Shown here: positions 21,565 through 31,570 of the stretch, piece by piece
How the letters are laid out: each line of letters opens with the position of its first letter
Position numbering within the stretch: position 1 is the stretch's first letter
NCBI GenBank assembly: GCA_021292165.1
Contig: JAHFWL010001001.1
Coordinates: 248,001 to 312,000, forward strand
Direction of reading: 5' to 3'
From: Shinisaurus crocodilurus
Taxonomy: Eukaryota > Chordata > Lepidosauria > Squamata > Shinisauridae
DNA: 64,000 bases
Made by a program: the position numbers and the translations under genes
Notes under the pieces: model-generated
Told to the model about the DNA's origin: nothing
Database searches by the model: none
The model's input: the letters and a program-made list of their open reading frames with translations, nothing else

Positions 21565-21730
21565 CTTCCAGTTGGTTCTTAAAGCCTGCTCCTTCTCCCG
21601 GCATTCTTGGAGAGTCCCTTTCCAGCAAGGAAAATCAGAGATTTGGCTGTCAGGCAGGTAACCTTCATGTTGGCACAGCCGGAACCAAAGGACTTGGTCT
21701 TCCTGCAAGCACCTTCCAGGTCCTGCTGAC
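21565..21730 (-). CDS. FBXW8: FBXW8 exon 3 (end of F-box), with +1 frameshift
   Basis: This exon completes the F-box and the linker after it. The acceptor AG is at 21732-21731 (CATTGCTTTTAG) and the GTAACT donor starts at 21564. The first codons read VSRTWKVLA (human VSKTWKVIA). From there the conserved EDQVLWFRLCQ...GYLPDSQISD...QECREKEQALRTNWK follows in the next frame. The exon is 166 nt where 55 codons (165 nt) are expected from human. One G of the GG at 21703-21702 is surplus. Read literally, the incoming frame stops at a TGA at 21667-21665. A second acceptor-like CAG 28 nt downstream would rejoin the correct frame but drop nine residues of the F-box. Confidence 0.94.
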
Positions 21731-21803
21731 CTAAAAGCAATGGAAGAAATATTGGGTGGGGACACACAATCTCTTGGAGCCAATATCTTCATGCATGGAA
21801 GTT

Positions 21804-22254
21804 AGGGTGCAATCCTATCGATTGTGCCCTTGATGATCAGAAGCCCCGAACTGTGAGGCTTCAGATCATCCAATGAAGGGCGGGAGGAGTGGCGGAGGCA
21901 ATCTTTGCTCCCCCATCCTCCTGCCGTGCATATTTTGCTAGACTGGCTTTTTAGCCCATCTAGCAACAGAGCTTCACAGGGGGGAGGGAAGGCGGCTGGA
22001 GAGGCCTCAAGATAGCCTCTCCGGTCTCCTCCCTGCCCTGACCATCGAGACGCCCCCCTTTCCTCCTCTCCAAGGTTGCTTTTCTGGCCCCAGAGGGCAG
22101 CCGGTGCAGTTCTTTCCACGCCAGCGGGGAGGGGGATCGGATCTCCGACTCCCCCCTTCCAAGGTCGGAGTGCTGTCTCTGAGCGCGGAGAGGGGAATTC
22201 CCTAGTATGCTATGGCCCCTCAGACGATGTCTAGCGGCCACAGGATTGCTCCCT
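21804..22254. mobile_element. AGGGYRCAATCCTAT family MITE
   Basis: The left end AGGGTGCAATCCTATCG and right end CACAGGATTGCTCCCT are inverted. The interior is GC-rich (CTTTTTAGCCCATCTAGC and GGATCGGATCTCCGACTCC). Copies lie at 30847, 37745 (partial) and 38780. Confidence 0.65.
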
Positions 22255-22635
22255 CCATTTTGCTGCACTATGTAATATTATGTTACACACACACACACCT
22301 GTGATTCTCTTACACCTTCTACTGCACCAGCTGTGGGAGAGGTATGATGACAAGTCAGGCCGAAGCAGGTTTAAACATTCTGCTAAATGTTCCCCTCCCC
22401 TGAAATGCAAAGTATTTGCAACACCACTTTTTACTGGCCTTAAAGCTGCAGTAGTAAAGCCAGCAAGACACACTGAGTACCAAAACTAAGGAAGTATTGT
22501 TATTTCAACTCCTTTTTAGGACACTCCGCCTTTTTGAGACACTGAAAGGCAAGATAGCTTACCATTTAATTCCTAAAAGCCATTACACTTTGTTAGAAAG
22601 CCATATTTAATATATATTTCATTCTGTAACAGAAA
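22255..22635. other. FBXW8 intron 2, unique sequence
   Basis: A short ACAC run lies near 22286-22299. No exon is seen. Confidence 0.35.
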
Positions 22636-22905
22636 CGCCAGCTCCAGCCAGCATAGCCAGTGCTGAGGGCTGATGGGAGTTTAGTCCAACAACATACAGA
22701 GGGCCAGGGCCGGTGCAAGGCAGCTTGGTGCCCTAGGCAAGATCAGATATTTAGCGCCCCCCTCTTCCCACTTGAGGCCTCCCTCCCTCCAGCCCTATGC
22801 TCCTGGTGCCCCCTTTAGCCCGGCGCCCTAGGCAGCCGCCTAGTTGGCCTAATGGTAGCACCGGCCCTGCAGAGGGCCACAAGTTGCTCAACCCCGCTTT
22901 AGGGT
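22636..22905. mobile_element. hAT palindromic MITE interrupted by a second hAT MITE
   Basis: The right part of a palindromic MITE (AGCCAGCATAGCCAGTGCTG...TTTAGTCCAACAACAT) is broken at 22705 and resumes at 22870 with AGAGGGCCACAAGTTGCTC. Confidence 0.75.
22705..22869. mobile_element. hAT MITE CAGGGCCGGTGC, exact 8-bp duplication
   Basis: This 165-bp element has perfect 12-bp ends CAGGGCCGGTGC / GCACCGGCCCTG. CAGAGGGC occurs at 22697-22704 and at 22870-22877. Both features are diagnostic of hAT insertion. Confidence 0.92.
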
Positions 22906-23107
22906 CTTACCCTTCAGAAGCGACCAGTTCAAAATACGTCAGGAACTTGAACAGTAGACCTCACCATCCCCGTTTAATAAGTGAGGACTAATGAGACAAG
23001 AATGTCAACTGTCTCTATGTAAATCTCCGCTATACACGCCCTCAAGGAAACTTGCAATATATCTGTCCCCCACTTATGGCCTAGTCTACACAAACAGCAG
23101 AATGAGG
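22906..23107. other. Intronic, nothing recognised
   Basis: Short unique stretch. Confidence 0.3.
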
Positions 23108-23348
23108 GAAGAGAGTGTAGCGTAGTGTTTAGTGTTGACTAGGGCTCAAGAGATCCAGATTCTAGTCCCCGTGCAGCCATGAAGCTCACTGGGCGACTTC
23201 GGCAAATCACTGACTCACAGGGTTGCTGTGAGGATAAAATGGAGGAGGAGGAAAAGGACCATGTAAGCTGACTCGGGTTCCTTGCAAGAGGAAAAAAGGT
23301 GGGATATAAATGTAATAGTAGTAGTAGTAGTAGTGGTGGTGGTGGTGG

Positions 23349-23392
<44 letters not shown>

Positions 23393-23394
23393 TG
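23108..23394 (+). mobile_element. Sauria SINE with compound triplet-repeat tail
   Basis: The head GAGTGTAGCGTAGTGTTTAG and body CAGGGTTGCTGTGAGGATAA lead to the 3' end GGGATATAAATG. A microsatellite (TAG)n(TGG)n(GAT)n then occupies 23316-23394. Confidence 0.88.
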
Positions 23395-23549
23395 AAGAAC
23401 CAGTCACTTCAGGATGCAAATGGGAAGGGGGTGTCATATATAAGCTCCCTGCAAATCAAAGAAGGAGCACACATCATGGAGAACAGTTCTAGCCCAGACT
23501 GCTCCTTGTTGCTCTAGGGATCTACATGAGGGGAGTTTTTCATGTAAGG

Positions 23550-23917
23550 CAGGGGTGGGCAACCTGCAGCCCTAGTGCTGCATGAAGCCTTCAGCCTAAT
23601 TTTCTGTGGCCCACGGCACTAATTTCAAAACCCCGCTGCAAGCAATCAGTTCAGACCTCTGGTAGCAGCGATTTTTCACTTTCCCAGCAGCCCACTGGGC
23701 AGGAAGGAGGCAAGAGAGATATGGGGTATCAGAAAGGGAGTGTGTGTGTGTTTCTGTGGGTGTTTGTGTGAGAGAGAGGTGCGGGGGGCAAAAAGAAAGA
23801 GGAAAGGGGTGGCCTCACCCACCTTTGGCTCTAGGCCCACTCACCACAGGCTTGCAGCCCGATAGAGTACACCCAAAGGAATGCAAACCTCAGCAGAAAA
23901 AAGGTTGCCCGCTCACG
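23550..23917. mobile_element. hAT-like element CAGGGGTGGGCAACC
   Basis: It starts CAGGGGTGGGCAACCTGCAG and ends AAAGGTTGCCCGCTCACG. The interior is unlike the short palindromic MITEs. No transposase frame is seen. Confidence 0.55.
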
Positions 23918-24262
23918 ATATAGAGAAACATTTTTTTAAATCTGTTTTCTCCACCTCCCACCTCAGGAGTCTACTATCTTATTCCGTTGCACATGTGGAA
24001 CAAGCCTGGGTTTTGTTTTGTTTTTTTAAATGTATTAAAGCTTTGCCCACAACCTGACTAGGGGCCCAACTGGGGGGTTCAAGAAATCCAGACATTTTGT
24101 GCTCAATTAAAAAAAAAAAAAAATCTATTTCAGCAGGGAATTGCTGACTGTTGCACACCTATCCATTCATACCTAAATAAATCCATGGGTTGTAGCTTTA
24201 AAAAGCGAGACTGGGATACACAGAAAAAACAACTACTTTGCAGGAGTTCATTTTCTGAGCGT
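23918..24262. other. FBXW8 intron 2, unique sequence
   Basis: No family or exon is recognised. Poly-A at 24110-24122. Confidence 0.35.
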
Positions 24263-24455
24263 AAAAAGGAACATAGGAAGCGGCTTTATACCGAGTCAGG
24301 CCCTGGGTCCATCTAATCCAGTATTGTCAACACTGACTGGCAGCAGCTCCACAGGGTTTCAGGCAGGAATTTTTGCAGCCCTGCCTGGAGATGCTGAAAG
24401 CACACTAGAGCACCTGCTTTGCATGCAGAAGGTCCCAGGTTCAATCCTAGGTTTT
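24263..24455 (-). mobile_element. tRNA-Ala-like SINE with inverted head
   Basis: The tail and body are in minus orientation (GAACATAGGAAGCGGCTTTA to GCCTGGAGATGCTGAAAGC). The tRNA head that follows (GAGCACCTGCTTTGCATGCA, CCCAGGTTCAATCC) is in plus orientation. Confidence 0.75.
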
Positions 24456-24654
24456 AGCTGAAGTGCCTTTCCGCTGACACCGATGAGGCTTCTGGACTAA
24501 AGAGAGAAGTAAACACGATGAAGAGTTGGCAACTTTGCCTACCTGCGAACTGAGAACAGGGAGACAAGGAAGAGGAGAGAAAACCATGCCTTGCCAACAT
24601 CAGAAGCATTTAGGGAGCCGCTGCCAAATTGAAGTTAAAGTGGTGCTTTTAGAA

Positions 24655-24761
24655 CAGCCTTCCCCAACCTGGTGCCCTCTGGACGTGTTGGACAACAAAT
24701 CCCATCTTCCCCAGCCCGCACGGCCAACACATCTGGAGGGCAACAGGCCGGGGAAGGTGGC
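24655..24761. mobile_element. hAT palindromic MITE
   Basis: CAGCCTTCCCCAACCTGGTG to its inverted end GCCGGGGAAGG. The flanks TTTTAGAA and CTTTGGAA agree at 6 of 8 positions. Confidence 0.75.
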
Positions 24762-25063
24762 TTTGGAAAGTAAAGAAAACTCTAAATGTATCAAGGTTCC
24801 AGGATGTTCTTTCGACATTCACGGGCGGGGGGGGGGATTTAAATCCCACTGTGATTTTAATCAGGTTACTTCTAGCCCTGCTGGCTTATAAACCTTGATT
24901 TTCCAAGGAGGGATTCGGTAAGCCGAGACACCCCATTAATGCACCAGAAACTGGCATAGCCAAGCCTAGTAAAAGCTCCGCCAAGCGAGGCGCAGCTGCA
25001 AGAAACCTCTAATAAAAAGCGTCGCAAGCATTCTGCTTTACAGCACCACTGTGAGTGGCTCCA

Positions 25064-25066
<3 letters not shown>
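24762..25066. other. FBXW8 intron 2, unique sequence
   Basis: No family or exon is recognised. Poly-G at 24827-24835. Confidence 0.3.

Positions 25067-25105
<39 letters not shown>
25067..25105. repeat. (CA)n microsatellite
   Basis: Pure CA run of about 38 bp. Confidence 0.97.
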
Positions 25106-25106
<1 letters not shown>

Positions 25107-25514
25107 TAGCATTTGTCTCAAGCTCAAATTTACTAGCTCTGCTTGAGTTAAGGGATACAGGTGAGCAACTCAATGCCAAAAGATTTAAAAGACTCCCCCA
25201 TGCACACACACCCTGTCCATAAAAAGGGAATCTCACCCATGGCTTTATTGGTACCATCGGCCAGTTGCTGAAGGCTAATGAATGCTTCGGGGTGGGGGGA
25301 GGAGGGCAAAAATCAATGGGAAGGGTTGTTATTTTCCCAGGTTGCTCACCAGCAGCACATCCCACGGCTAAGCCAGTTAGGGAGAAAGAAGGTGGACTTT
25401 ATTGGGCCCGCCTTCAATTTCCCGTTATCTCTGAACCGCCTCCCCTTTTTGCCTTTCATCTGGGGCATCGCTACATCTTAATTACAAAACAGATCCCTGA
25501 AATCCTAACATCAT
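25106..25514. other. FBXW8 intron 2, unique sequence
   Basis: No family or exon is recognised. Confidence 0.35.
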
Positions 25515-25720
25515 AGGGGAGGAGCTGGAACTCAGTGGTAGTGCACATGGCGCTGCATACAGAAGGTCTCAGGTTCAATCCCAGGAGCCTCTAAGCAGGG
25601 CTGGAAAAACTCCTGCCTGAAGCTTTGGAGAGCTGCTGCCAGTCAGTGTCAATAATGCTGGGCTTAGATGGGGCCCACGGTCTGACTCAGTATAAGGCAG
25701 CTTCCTATGATCCTATATGA
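25515..25720 (+). mobile_element. tRNA-Ala-like SINE
   Basis: Head GAACTCAGTGGTAGTGCACA...GGTCTCAGGTTCAATCCC. Tail GACTCAGTATAAGGCAGCTT. Confidence 0.85.
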
Positions 25721-25756
25721 ACTCACTAAAAGATGCTGAAGGGCACAGAGTCACAT

Positions 25757-25930
25757 GAGCATAAGAACATGAGAAGAGCCATGCTGGATCAGACCAAGGG
25801 TCCATCTAGTCCAGCGTTCTGTTCACACAGTGGGCAACCCGTTGCCCACGGGATCCCACCAGTAGGACGTGAGTACAATAGCACCCTCCTACCCATGTTG
25901 CCAGCAACATGCACACACGTTCTTCCCACC
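25757..25930 (-). mobile_element. CR1-like LINE 3' end
   Basis: ATAAGAACATGAGAAGAGCC, then GGTCCATCTAGTCCAGCG and the body to CCCATGTTGCCAGCAACA. Confidence 0.8.
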
Positions 25931-26142
25931 GGGTTCTGTATTTGATTAATGCTTCTCTAATACAACCCATGTGATCTCCCTATTCATCTATCTATCCATC
26001 CATCCATCTTTTCCTCCCAATACGATTTGCTCCCTTCCCTAAGCTCACAGTGCAGTAGCATGGAGACACCCCTCTAGGTCAAAGAGACATGAGCAGGATC
26101 ACACGCAATGGGGCCCAGTGTAACATTTGGAACTTTTACAGC

Positions 26143-26378
26143 AGGGGTGCTGAACCTCTTTCAGCCTGAAGGATGAATGCCTTTTTGGAGAAGCTCTCGG
26201 GGGCCGCATGCCAGTGGAGGATGTGGCCGAAGGCAAAAGGAGATGGGCAACAGGGGTGGGGCAAAAAAACCCACCAAATGTCAGCATGTTTTAGCTTAAA
26301 GCTCTTATTACCAGTAACTAAACCTTAGCAGAGGTGTTGCAACCTTTTTAGAATGGGGGGAAAACTGCACAAAAGCCA
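26143..26378 (-). mobile_element. hAT-like MITE, CAGGGGTGC family
   Basis: CAGGGGTGCTGAACCTCTTT corresponds to the complement of the right end of the 1784 copy. The interior TTTAGCTTAAAGCTCTTA is shared with 28080 and 45795. Confidence 0.65.
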
Positions 26379-26516
26379 TTTATTTATTATATTTATACCC
26401 CGCCTTTTTTCCTTCAAGGAACCCAAGGTGGCTTACATAATCCTCCTCCTCCTCTCCATTTTATCCTCACAACAACCCTGTGAGGTAGGTTAGACAACCC
26501 TGTGAGGTAGGTTAGA
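26379..26516 (-). mobile_element. Sauria SINE, 5' truncated, with internal 22-bp duplication
   Basis: The 3' end and middle are present. The unit ACAACCCTGTGAGGTAGGTT plus AG occurs twice in tandem at 26472-26493 and 26494-26515, and then the SINE stops. Confidence 0.85.
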
Positions 26517-26625
26517 TATGATCTATGTTTGGGGGAAAAGGTGTGTGTTAGCCTAAGGAACCATGCAGGACTGGATTTCGCCCCCGGCCTGAGGTTCTGC
26601 ACCCGTTTTACAGATTTGCATCCAG

Positions 26626-26830
26626 ATAATTAAGGGCGCAATCCTATGCATGTTTAGACAGAAAAAAAGGCCTACAACTCGCAGCATGCCCCAGCCAGCA
26701 TGGCTGGCTGGGGCATGCTGGGAGTTGTAGTTTTTTTTTTCTGTCTAAATACACATTAGATTGCACCCTAAGTCTCTGGGAGTTCAATGGGACTTACTTC
26801 CAAGTAAATATGCATAAGAATGTAGTCATA
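26626..26830. repeat. Palindromic repeat nested in GCAATCCTATGCATG repeat
   Basis: CATGCCCCAGCCAGCATG faces CATGCTGGCTGGGGCATGC. TTTAGACAGAAAAAAA and TTTTTTTTTCTGTCTAAA form outer inverted arms. AATGGGACTTACTTCCAAG follows, a common sauropsid repeat motif. Confidence 0.6.
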
Positions 26831-27270
26831 TCTAAATATTTCCTTGTACTGAAGTCTTTGTTGATATCTACAAAATGGGAGGTTCTTTCAACAGATCAGA
26901 AGAATGCTTTTATTAATAAAAGAATCGGCAGGTATCAGATTTGTCATTCAGCCAGCCCTTTCTTTATAGCCTACTTCTGACTTCTTGATAGAGCCTCCCA
27001 TTCTGCAGGTATCAACAAAGATTTCAGTACCAGGAAAGGTCCACAACTCTTACCATCTCTCAGATATCCTCAGATAATACTGTAGCAACATCTCATTGGA
27101 AGTCTACAATTTCACCAGATTGTCATCTTTGGTACCGTAAGATCTGGAATCATGCCATCACAGAAAGATTTACCCATGAGTTGAATCAAACTAAAGGACC
27201 AGTGGTCTCAAACTCATTTTATACTGCATGGAAGCCACTCTGGAACTACTCAGGCAGCAACTCTTAAATT
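26831..27270 (+). mobile_element. Probable L1-like ORF2 C-terminal remnant
   Basis: A plus-strand reading gives WYRKIWNHAITERFTHEL and then FYTAWKPLWNYS. This pattern is like the final L1 ORF2 segment (W..IW..AI.EK...F...W.P). It is broken and short. Confidence 0.4.
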
Positions 27271-27914
27271 ACATCTCTGCCACTACTATAAAAATGACAC
27301 TTATTGCTTATTATGGCCCAGTCTCAACAATATATTATATAACCCAGGTGTATTATCCTGGTTTGTTAAGCAACATTATGCCAGAATTCCCTTGGTTCAG
27401 AAGTAACAGGAAACTGTGGCTTAATACAGGTCAGAAACAAAGCGCCAAAGTAGCGCACACACGAGGAGAGGGACGAATGCTCAGCCCCCACACTCGTTCC
27501 CAGCTTCCTAAACTATTGTCTGAACCATACCCATGTCTTCCAGAAGATTTAGTTCATTTATATCTGCATGAAATTCCTTCCCCTCTTCACTTCCCTCCCC
27601 TTGCTTTCATCCCTCCTCAATTCTTTTTTTTTTTTTATACTTCAACTATGTATAGAAATCTTCTCTAAATAACACATTATTTTTTTAAAAAAATCACTGA
27701 TTAAGAACCCATAAAAAGGATCAAGCTTCGAATCCAAGCAGCTCTTTGGATCCCAGCCTATGAAGAATTCCCAAGTGGGATTTTGAATGGAAGAATTCCC
27801 AAGTGGATTCTGAATGGACCAGAACTAATCCTGGAAGTTTGAGCAGCAACTTCAAGGAAGGGATGGCTCCTGCTAGTATTCACAGAGCAGGAACCTCTTT
27901 CAGCCTGCTGGCTC
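27271..27914. other. FBXW8 intron 2, no gene
   Basis: A 146-codon frame (27228-27668) straddles the L1-like remnant and poly-T and has no recognisable domain. A 27/28-bp tandem duplication (GAAGAATTCCCAAGTGG start) lies at 27762-27816. Confidence 0.4.
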
Positions 27915-28054
27915 TAGGTTTTTGAGGGACTTTGGGAAGACACCCACCTTCAGTAGGCCCCCTCCCTCAGTGAGTCCGCCTTCTCACCGCTATTGTCGCC
28001 AACCAATCTTGCTCCTCAACCTCTTTCTCATCATTACTACCACTTGCTTACTTG
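27915..28054 (+). mobile_element. hAT-like element, CAGTGCTGGC family, partial
   Basis: It is closely related to the complement of 30320-30500 (shared CCTCCCTCAGTGAGTCCGCC and surroundings), more so than to the 9900 copy. This suggests a subfamily or a local duplication. Confidence 0.55.
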
Positions 28055-28059
28055 AATTC

Positions 28060-28353
28060 AGTTTTGGAGAAGGCGGGGCGGGGCAGGGCTTATTTCAGTG
28101 ATGGGCAGGGCCAAAGGCAAAAGTGGTACGGCCAGAATACAAAAAAAGACAAGCCTATTTTAGCTTATGGCTCTTACTGTCAGTAAGCAAGCTTTAGGAG
28201 AGGCATTTCAATGTTTTCGAATAGAGAAAAAACTGCACAAAAGCTGGGAAACCACCCAACGACCAGAAGTTAGGAGGAAAGGGGGTGTGGCCATCCGGGG
28301 GCCCCCAGGAGGGCTGGATTTGGATGGCAGGCTTGAGGTTCCCCACCCCTGGT
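28060..28353 (-). mobile_element. hAT-like MITE, CAGGGGTGC family
   Basis: It ends CTTGAGGTTCCCCACCCCTG. The interior GCTGGGAAACCACCCAACGA and GGGGGTGTGGCCATCCGGG match the family at 46030 and 62230. Confidence 0.65.
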
Positions 28354-29354
28354 CTAACACCACAAAGGCTGTACTTCGCTTTTCACAAAAGCCAAGGGAA
28401 AACAAAACAATGCAGCTACGAGAAAAGTGCTTCTTCAGTTCTGTGGAGCAATGCCATCCCAGCCAGTTCCAAAGTCAAGCTATTTTTTCCTGTCAGCCTG
28501 TTACCAAATTGACAGGAAGACACTCACAAAAAAATAGACTCTCTCCCAAGGCACTCACATCACTCACAATGCCAGCTCTGCTACCAGGGCAATTTCACGA
28601 TCTCCCAAAGTGTTTTACTAACAATATTTTTTTTAAAAAAAGGAAAAAAAAGCACAACAATAGCAGTGAAAAAGGCAGCAGGGCATTCCATTTAACAGAA
28701 GAGGCCCTCCATCATTCAAAAATCAAAAGCACCGAGAGAAAAATGAAAATGGTCTTCATTTTTATGGCTTTGCTTTTTACTTGATCGCTTTCGATGCGGA
28801 CTAAAAGCTTTGGATATGCATCTCGTTCCAAAGGCCTTGTAAAGCCCCGCGACTCGGCTCGGCTCTCCACTGCCTCCCAAATATCCAGGGATTGCTTCTC
28901 GAGAATGGTTTCAGAAGCCCACCTTTGCCTAATGCCAAGAAAAGAGCATAATGAAGCACTTCCCAAAATTAAAAGGAAGGAGTCGCGGGCAGACCAATAA
29001 GGCTGGTAGAGGCTGCCAAGAGCACTGCTACCCAGTACAGGAAATCTAGCGCTACAGGAATATTCTTCTAACCTCTAAGCAATCTATTGGGCAGAACAGA
29101 CTAGGAACGGCCAAAGATATTCTGCCACCTGAAACAGAACAGACAAGGCTGCAATCCTCTACCAACATAACTGAAAGTAAGCTCCACCAAACTCAATGGG
29201 ACCCCCACACCTGCCACTCCCAGGGCACCTTGCCATAGCACCTTTCCACCGCAGCTGAGGCATCACATAGAAACGCAGCTCAGTACACGTGTGCCTTTGC
29301 GCCAGGAGAACTAGATTATCCAAATACTTAGCTTCATCAGGGACCCTTCTAAGC
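28354..29354. other. FBXW8 intron 2, about 1 kb repeat-poor
   Basis: Frames of 205 codons (28167-28784) and shorter show no domain. Positions 28700-28990 are clean of repeats and may be conserved non-coding sequence. Confidence 0.3.
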
Positions 29355-29535
29355 TGAGGGCCGGGCTGGCATCAAGGGTAGGCAAGGTTGGGCACCTGCC
29401 AAGGGCCACACCCCAGCATGGGCCCACTGACAAGCGACCCCTGGACTTGTTCCTCCTCTTCACCATTGCAAGCTGCTTGCTCTGGCCCAGACAACAGTGG
29501 TGGTGCGAAGGAGAAGTAGATGCTACTGCCTTCTT

Positions 29536-30312
29536 CAGGGGTGCAGAACCTCAAGCCCAGGGGCCAAATCCATCCCTCCGGGGGGCCAAATCTGGCCCTC
29601 GAAGGTCCCGCAGAAGGCCACATCCCCTTCCCCTTCCCCCCCCCCAAGAACCAATCATTTGGTGGTTTTCCACCTTTGGTACAGTTTTCCCCCTTTCTAA
29701 AAGGTTGAAATCCCTCTCCTAAGGGCTTAGTTACAGGCAGTAAGAGCTTTAAGTGGGAAATGGAAGGTTCAGCATGTCTTTCTAATCACTGATTGGTATA
29801 AGGAAGTATGGGATATAGCTCTAAATGATAAATTAACTTGTAGTATCAAATGTAAAAAGTGACAGACTTAGAGAAAAATAATTTTAAGGATATATGGAAC
29901 CAGTTATTAGATTATGTGTTAATAAAGGGGAAGGGGAGTATGCCTTGCCCGGATATGTTATATTTCTGGAATATGGAATAGTAATTGATTAATGGGATGG
30001 AAGTATACCATTTGGTCCCTAGGAGGGTGGGGAGGTGCACCTTATGATTTACTGTACACAGTTTAAGTTGTGTGTTATCTATTGTGTTTTATTTTGTTTG
30101 CAAAATTAAATAAAAATAAAAAATAATTTAAGAATAATTTAAAAAGAGCTTTAAGCTGTAATATGCCAGTATTTATGGTACCGGTATTTAAAAAATTATT
30201 TTTAGCCATGCCCCTTTTGTCTTTGGTCCAGCCCAGCACTGGAAATGTGGCTCTCGAGAGCTCCTCCGAAATGGAATTTGGCCCTCGGGCTGAAAGCGGT
30301 TCTGCACCCATG
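29536..30312 (+). mobile_element. hAT-like MITE, CAGGGGTGC family, interrupted by L1
   Basis: CAGGGGTGCAGAACCTCAAG to GCGGTTCTGCACCCATG. The flanks GCCTTCTT and ACCTGCTT agree at 6 of 8 positions. The interior is interrupted at 29754-30143. Confidence 0.75.
29754..30143 (+). mobile_element. 5'-truncated L1 with 12-bp target duplication
   Basis: AAGAGCTTTAAG occurs at 29742-29753 and 30144-30155. The insert begins in coding-like sequence (DWYKEVWDIALNDKLT), runs through an IWNQLLDY remnant into a 3' UTR, and ends in an A-rich AAAATAAAAATAAAAAAT tail. A 390-bp, 5'-truncated L1 with an A-rich tail fits target-primed reverse transcription. Confidence 0.88.
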
Positions 30313-30500
30313 ACCTGCTTGCTCACTGGATCCCTGCATCTCAAGCAAGCAAGTGGTAGTAATGATGAGAAAGGGGTTGAGGAGCAAGAGCGGCTGGCGA
30401 CAATAGCGGTGAGAAGGCGGACCCACTGAGGGAGGGGGCCTACTGAAGGTGGGTGTCTTCCCAAAGTCCCTCAAAAACCTAGAGCCAGCACCAGCTGAAG

Positions 30501-30846
30501 GAGCCATTGTACAATACTCAAGGTTTGAATAGCCCTAACACCATGCAGAACAGCCCAAGAAAATGTCCCTTGGCTGATATTTCTTATGCTCACCTTGTCC
30601 CTATCACTTCCCCACCCCCACCCCGCCCAATTACAAAGGGCTTTCAGGGAGTTAACCAACTGCACTCGTATCTCCTTCGGCTGTAATACTAGTGCATGTC
30701 ACCCTTACTAGCCGCTGGGCTGGCAGGGCCAAGATCCTTTTATGAAATTCCCCACAGGCAACCATGGATTCTTGCACAATAAATTCTGTGCGGTGTTAAG
30801 AAGTCCTTTCTTTTGTCTGTCCTGAATCGAACAGCGATCAAATTTA
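30501..30846. other. FBXW8 intron 2, unique sequence
   Basis: No family or exon is recognised. Confidence 0.35.
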
Positions 30847-31272
30847 GGGCACAGTCCTATTGATTGCACTCTGGATGACCGTGAACCCCCGAACTCGGAG
30901 GCTTACGATCATCCGATGCGGGGCAGGATGAGCGGCTCAAGGCGATCTTCGCCTCCCCATCCTCCCCCCTGCATTTTTCGCTTCATGGGCTTTTTAGCCC
31001 ATCTAGCGAAAGCGTTTCGGGGGGGGGGGATCCTGACCTCTCCAGTCTCCTCCCCCACCTGCCCACTGAAATGCCCCCTTTCTCTGTGGTTTAGTTCCCG
31101 ACCTCAGCAGGCAGTCGGCGCAGTTCGTTCCGTGCTGGCTGCAAGGGGGAGGGGAATCGGATCTCCGACTCCCCCTTCCGATGTTGGAGCGTTGTCTCCA
31201 ACCTCGGAGGGGGGGCTACAAACAATCCTATGGTACCTCAGGCACTGTCTAGGGGCCATAGGATTGTTCCCT
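30847..31272. mobile_element. AGGGYRCAATCCTAT family MITE
   Basis: AGGGCACAGTCCTATTG to CATAGGATTGTTCCCT. The interior matches 21804-22254 (TTTTTAGCCCATCTAGCG, GGAATCGGATCTCCGACTCC). Confidence 0.65.
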
Positions 31273-31570
31273 TATTGGCTGACTCCGAGTCCTATTATTA
31301 TGGGAGGGTTGTATGCACTTTCTGCATTTTCTGGCCTGATGTCCCAACTGTTCACTCTCAGTGGTATCTGTTGTGGCCTTTGAGAGCTTGCATCAGGTCT
31401 TGGCAATTCTGTCTCCTGCAGCAGGAGAAGGTGGGTCACACACACCAATCCCAAATATATTTACTGGGAAGCAAGATCTGTTGATTTTCAATAGGATTTA
31501 TTTGCAGGCCATGCACTCAAGAGCAGCAAGAGGCAGGCAGCAAACTTTAAAAAAAATGCTGAAAACTTAC

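Larger units (their letters stand above)
29355..30500 (-). mobile_element. hAT-like element, CAGTGCTGGC family, containing two nested insertions
   Basis: The minus copy runs 29355-29535 (GGCACCTGCCAAGGGCCACA...GAAGTAGATGCTACTGCC). It continues at 30313 with TGCTTGCTCACTGG...CTAGAGCCAGCACC. The break holds a second hAT-like element. Confidence 0.7.

Noticed and set aside
27228..27668. 146-codon plus-strand frame
   Set aside because: It starts in an L1-like remnant and ends in poly-T; no domain.
28167..28784. 205-codon plus-strand frame
   Set aside because: It begins within a hAT-like MITE and continues into unique intron; no domain, start context or splice support.
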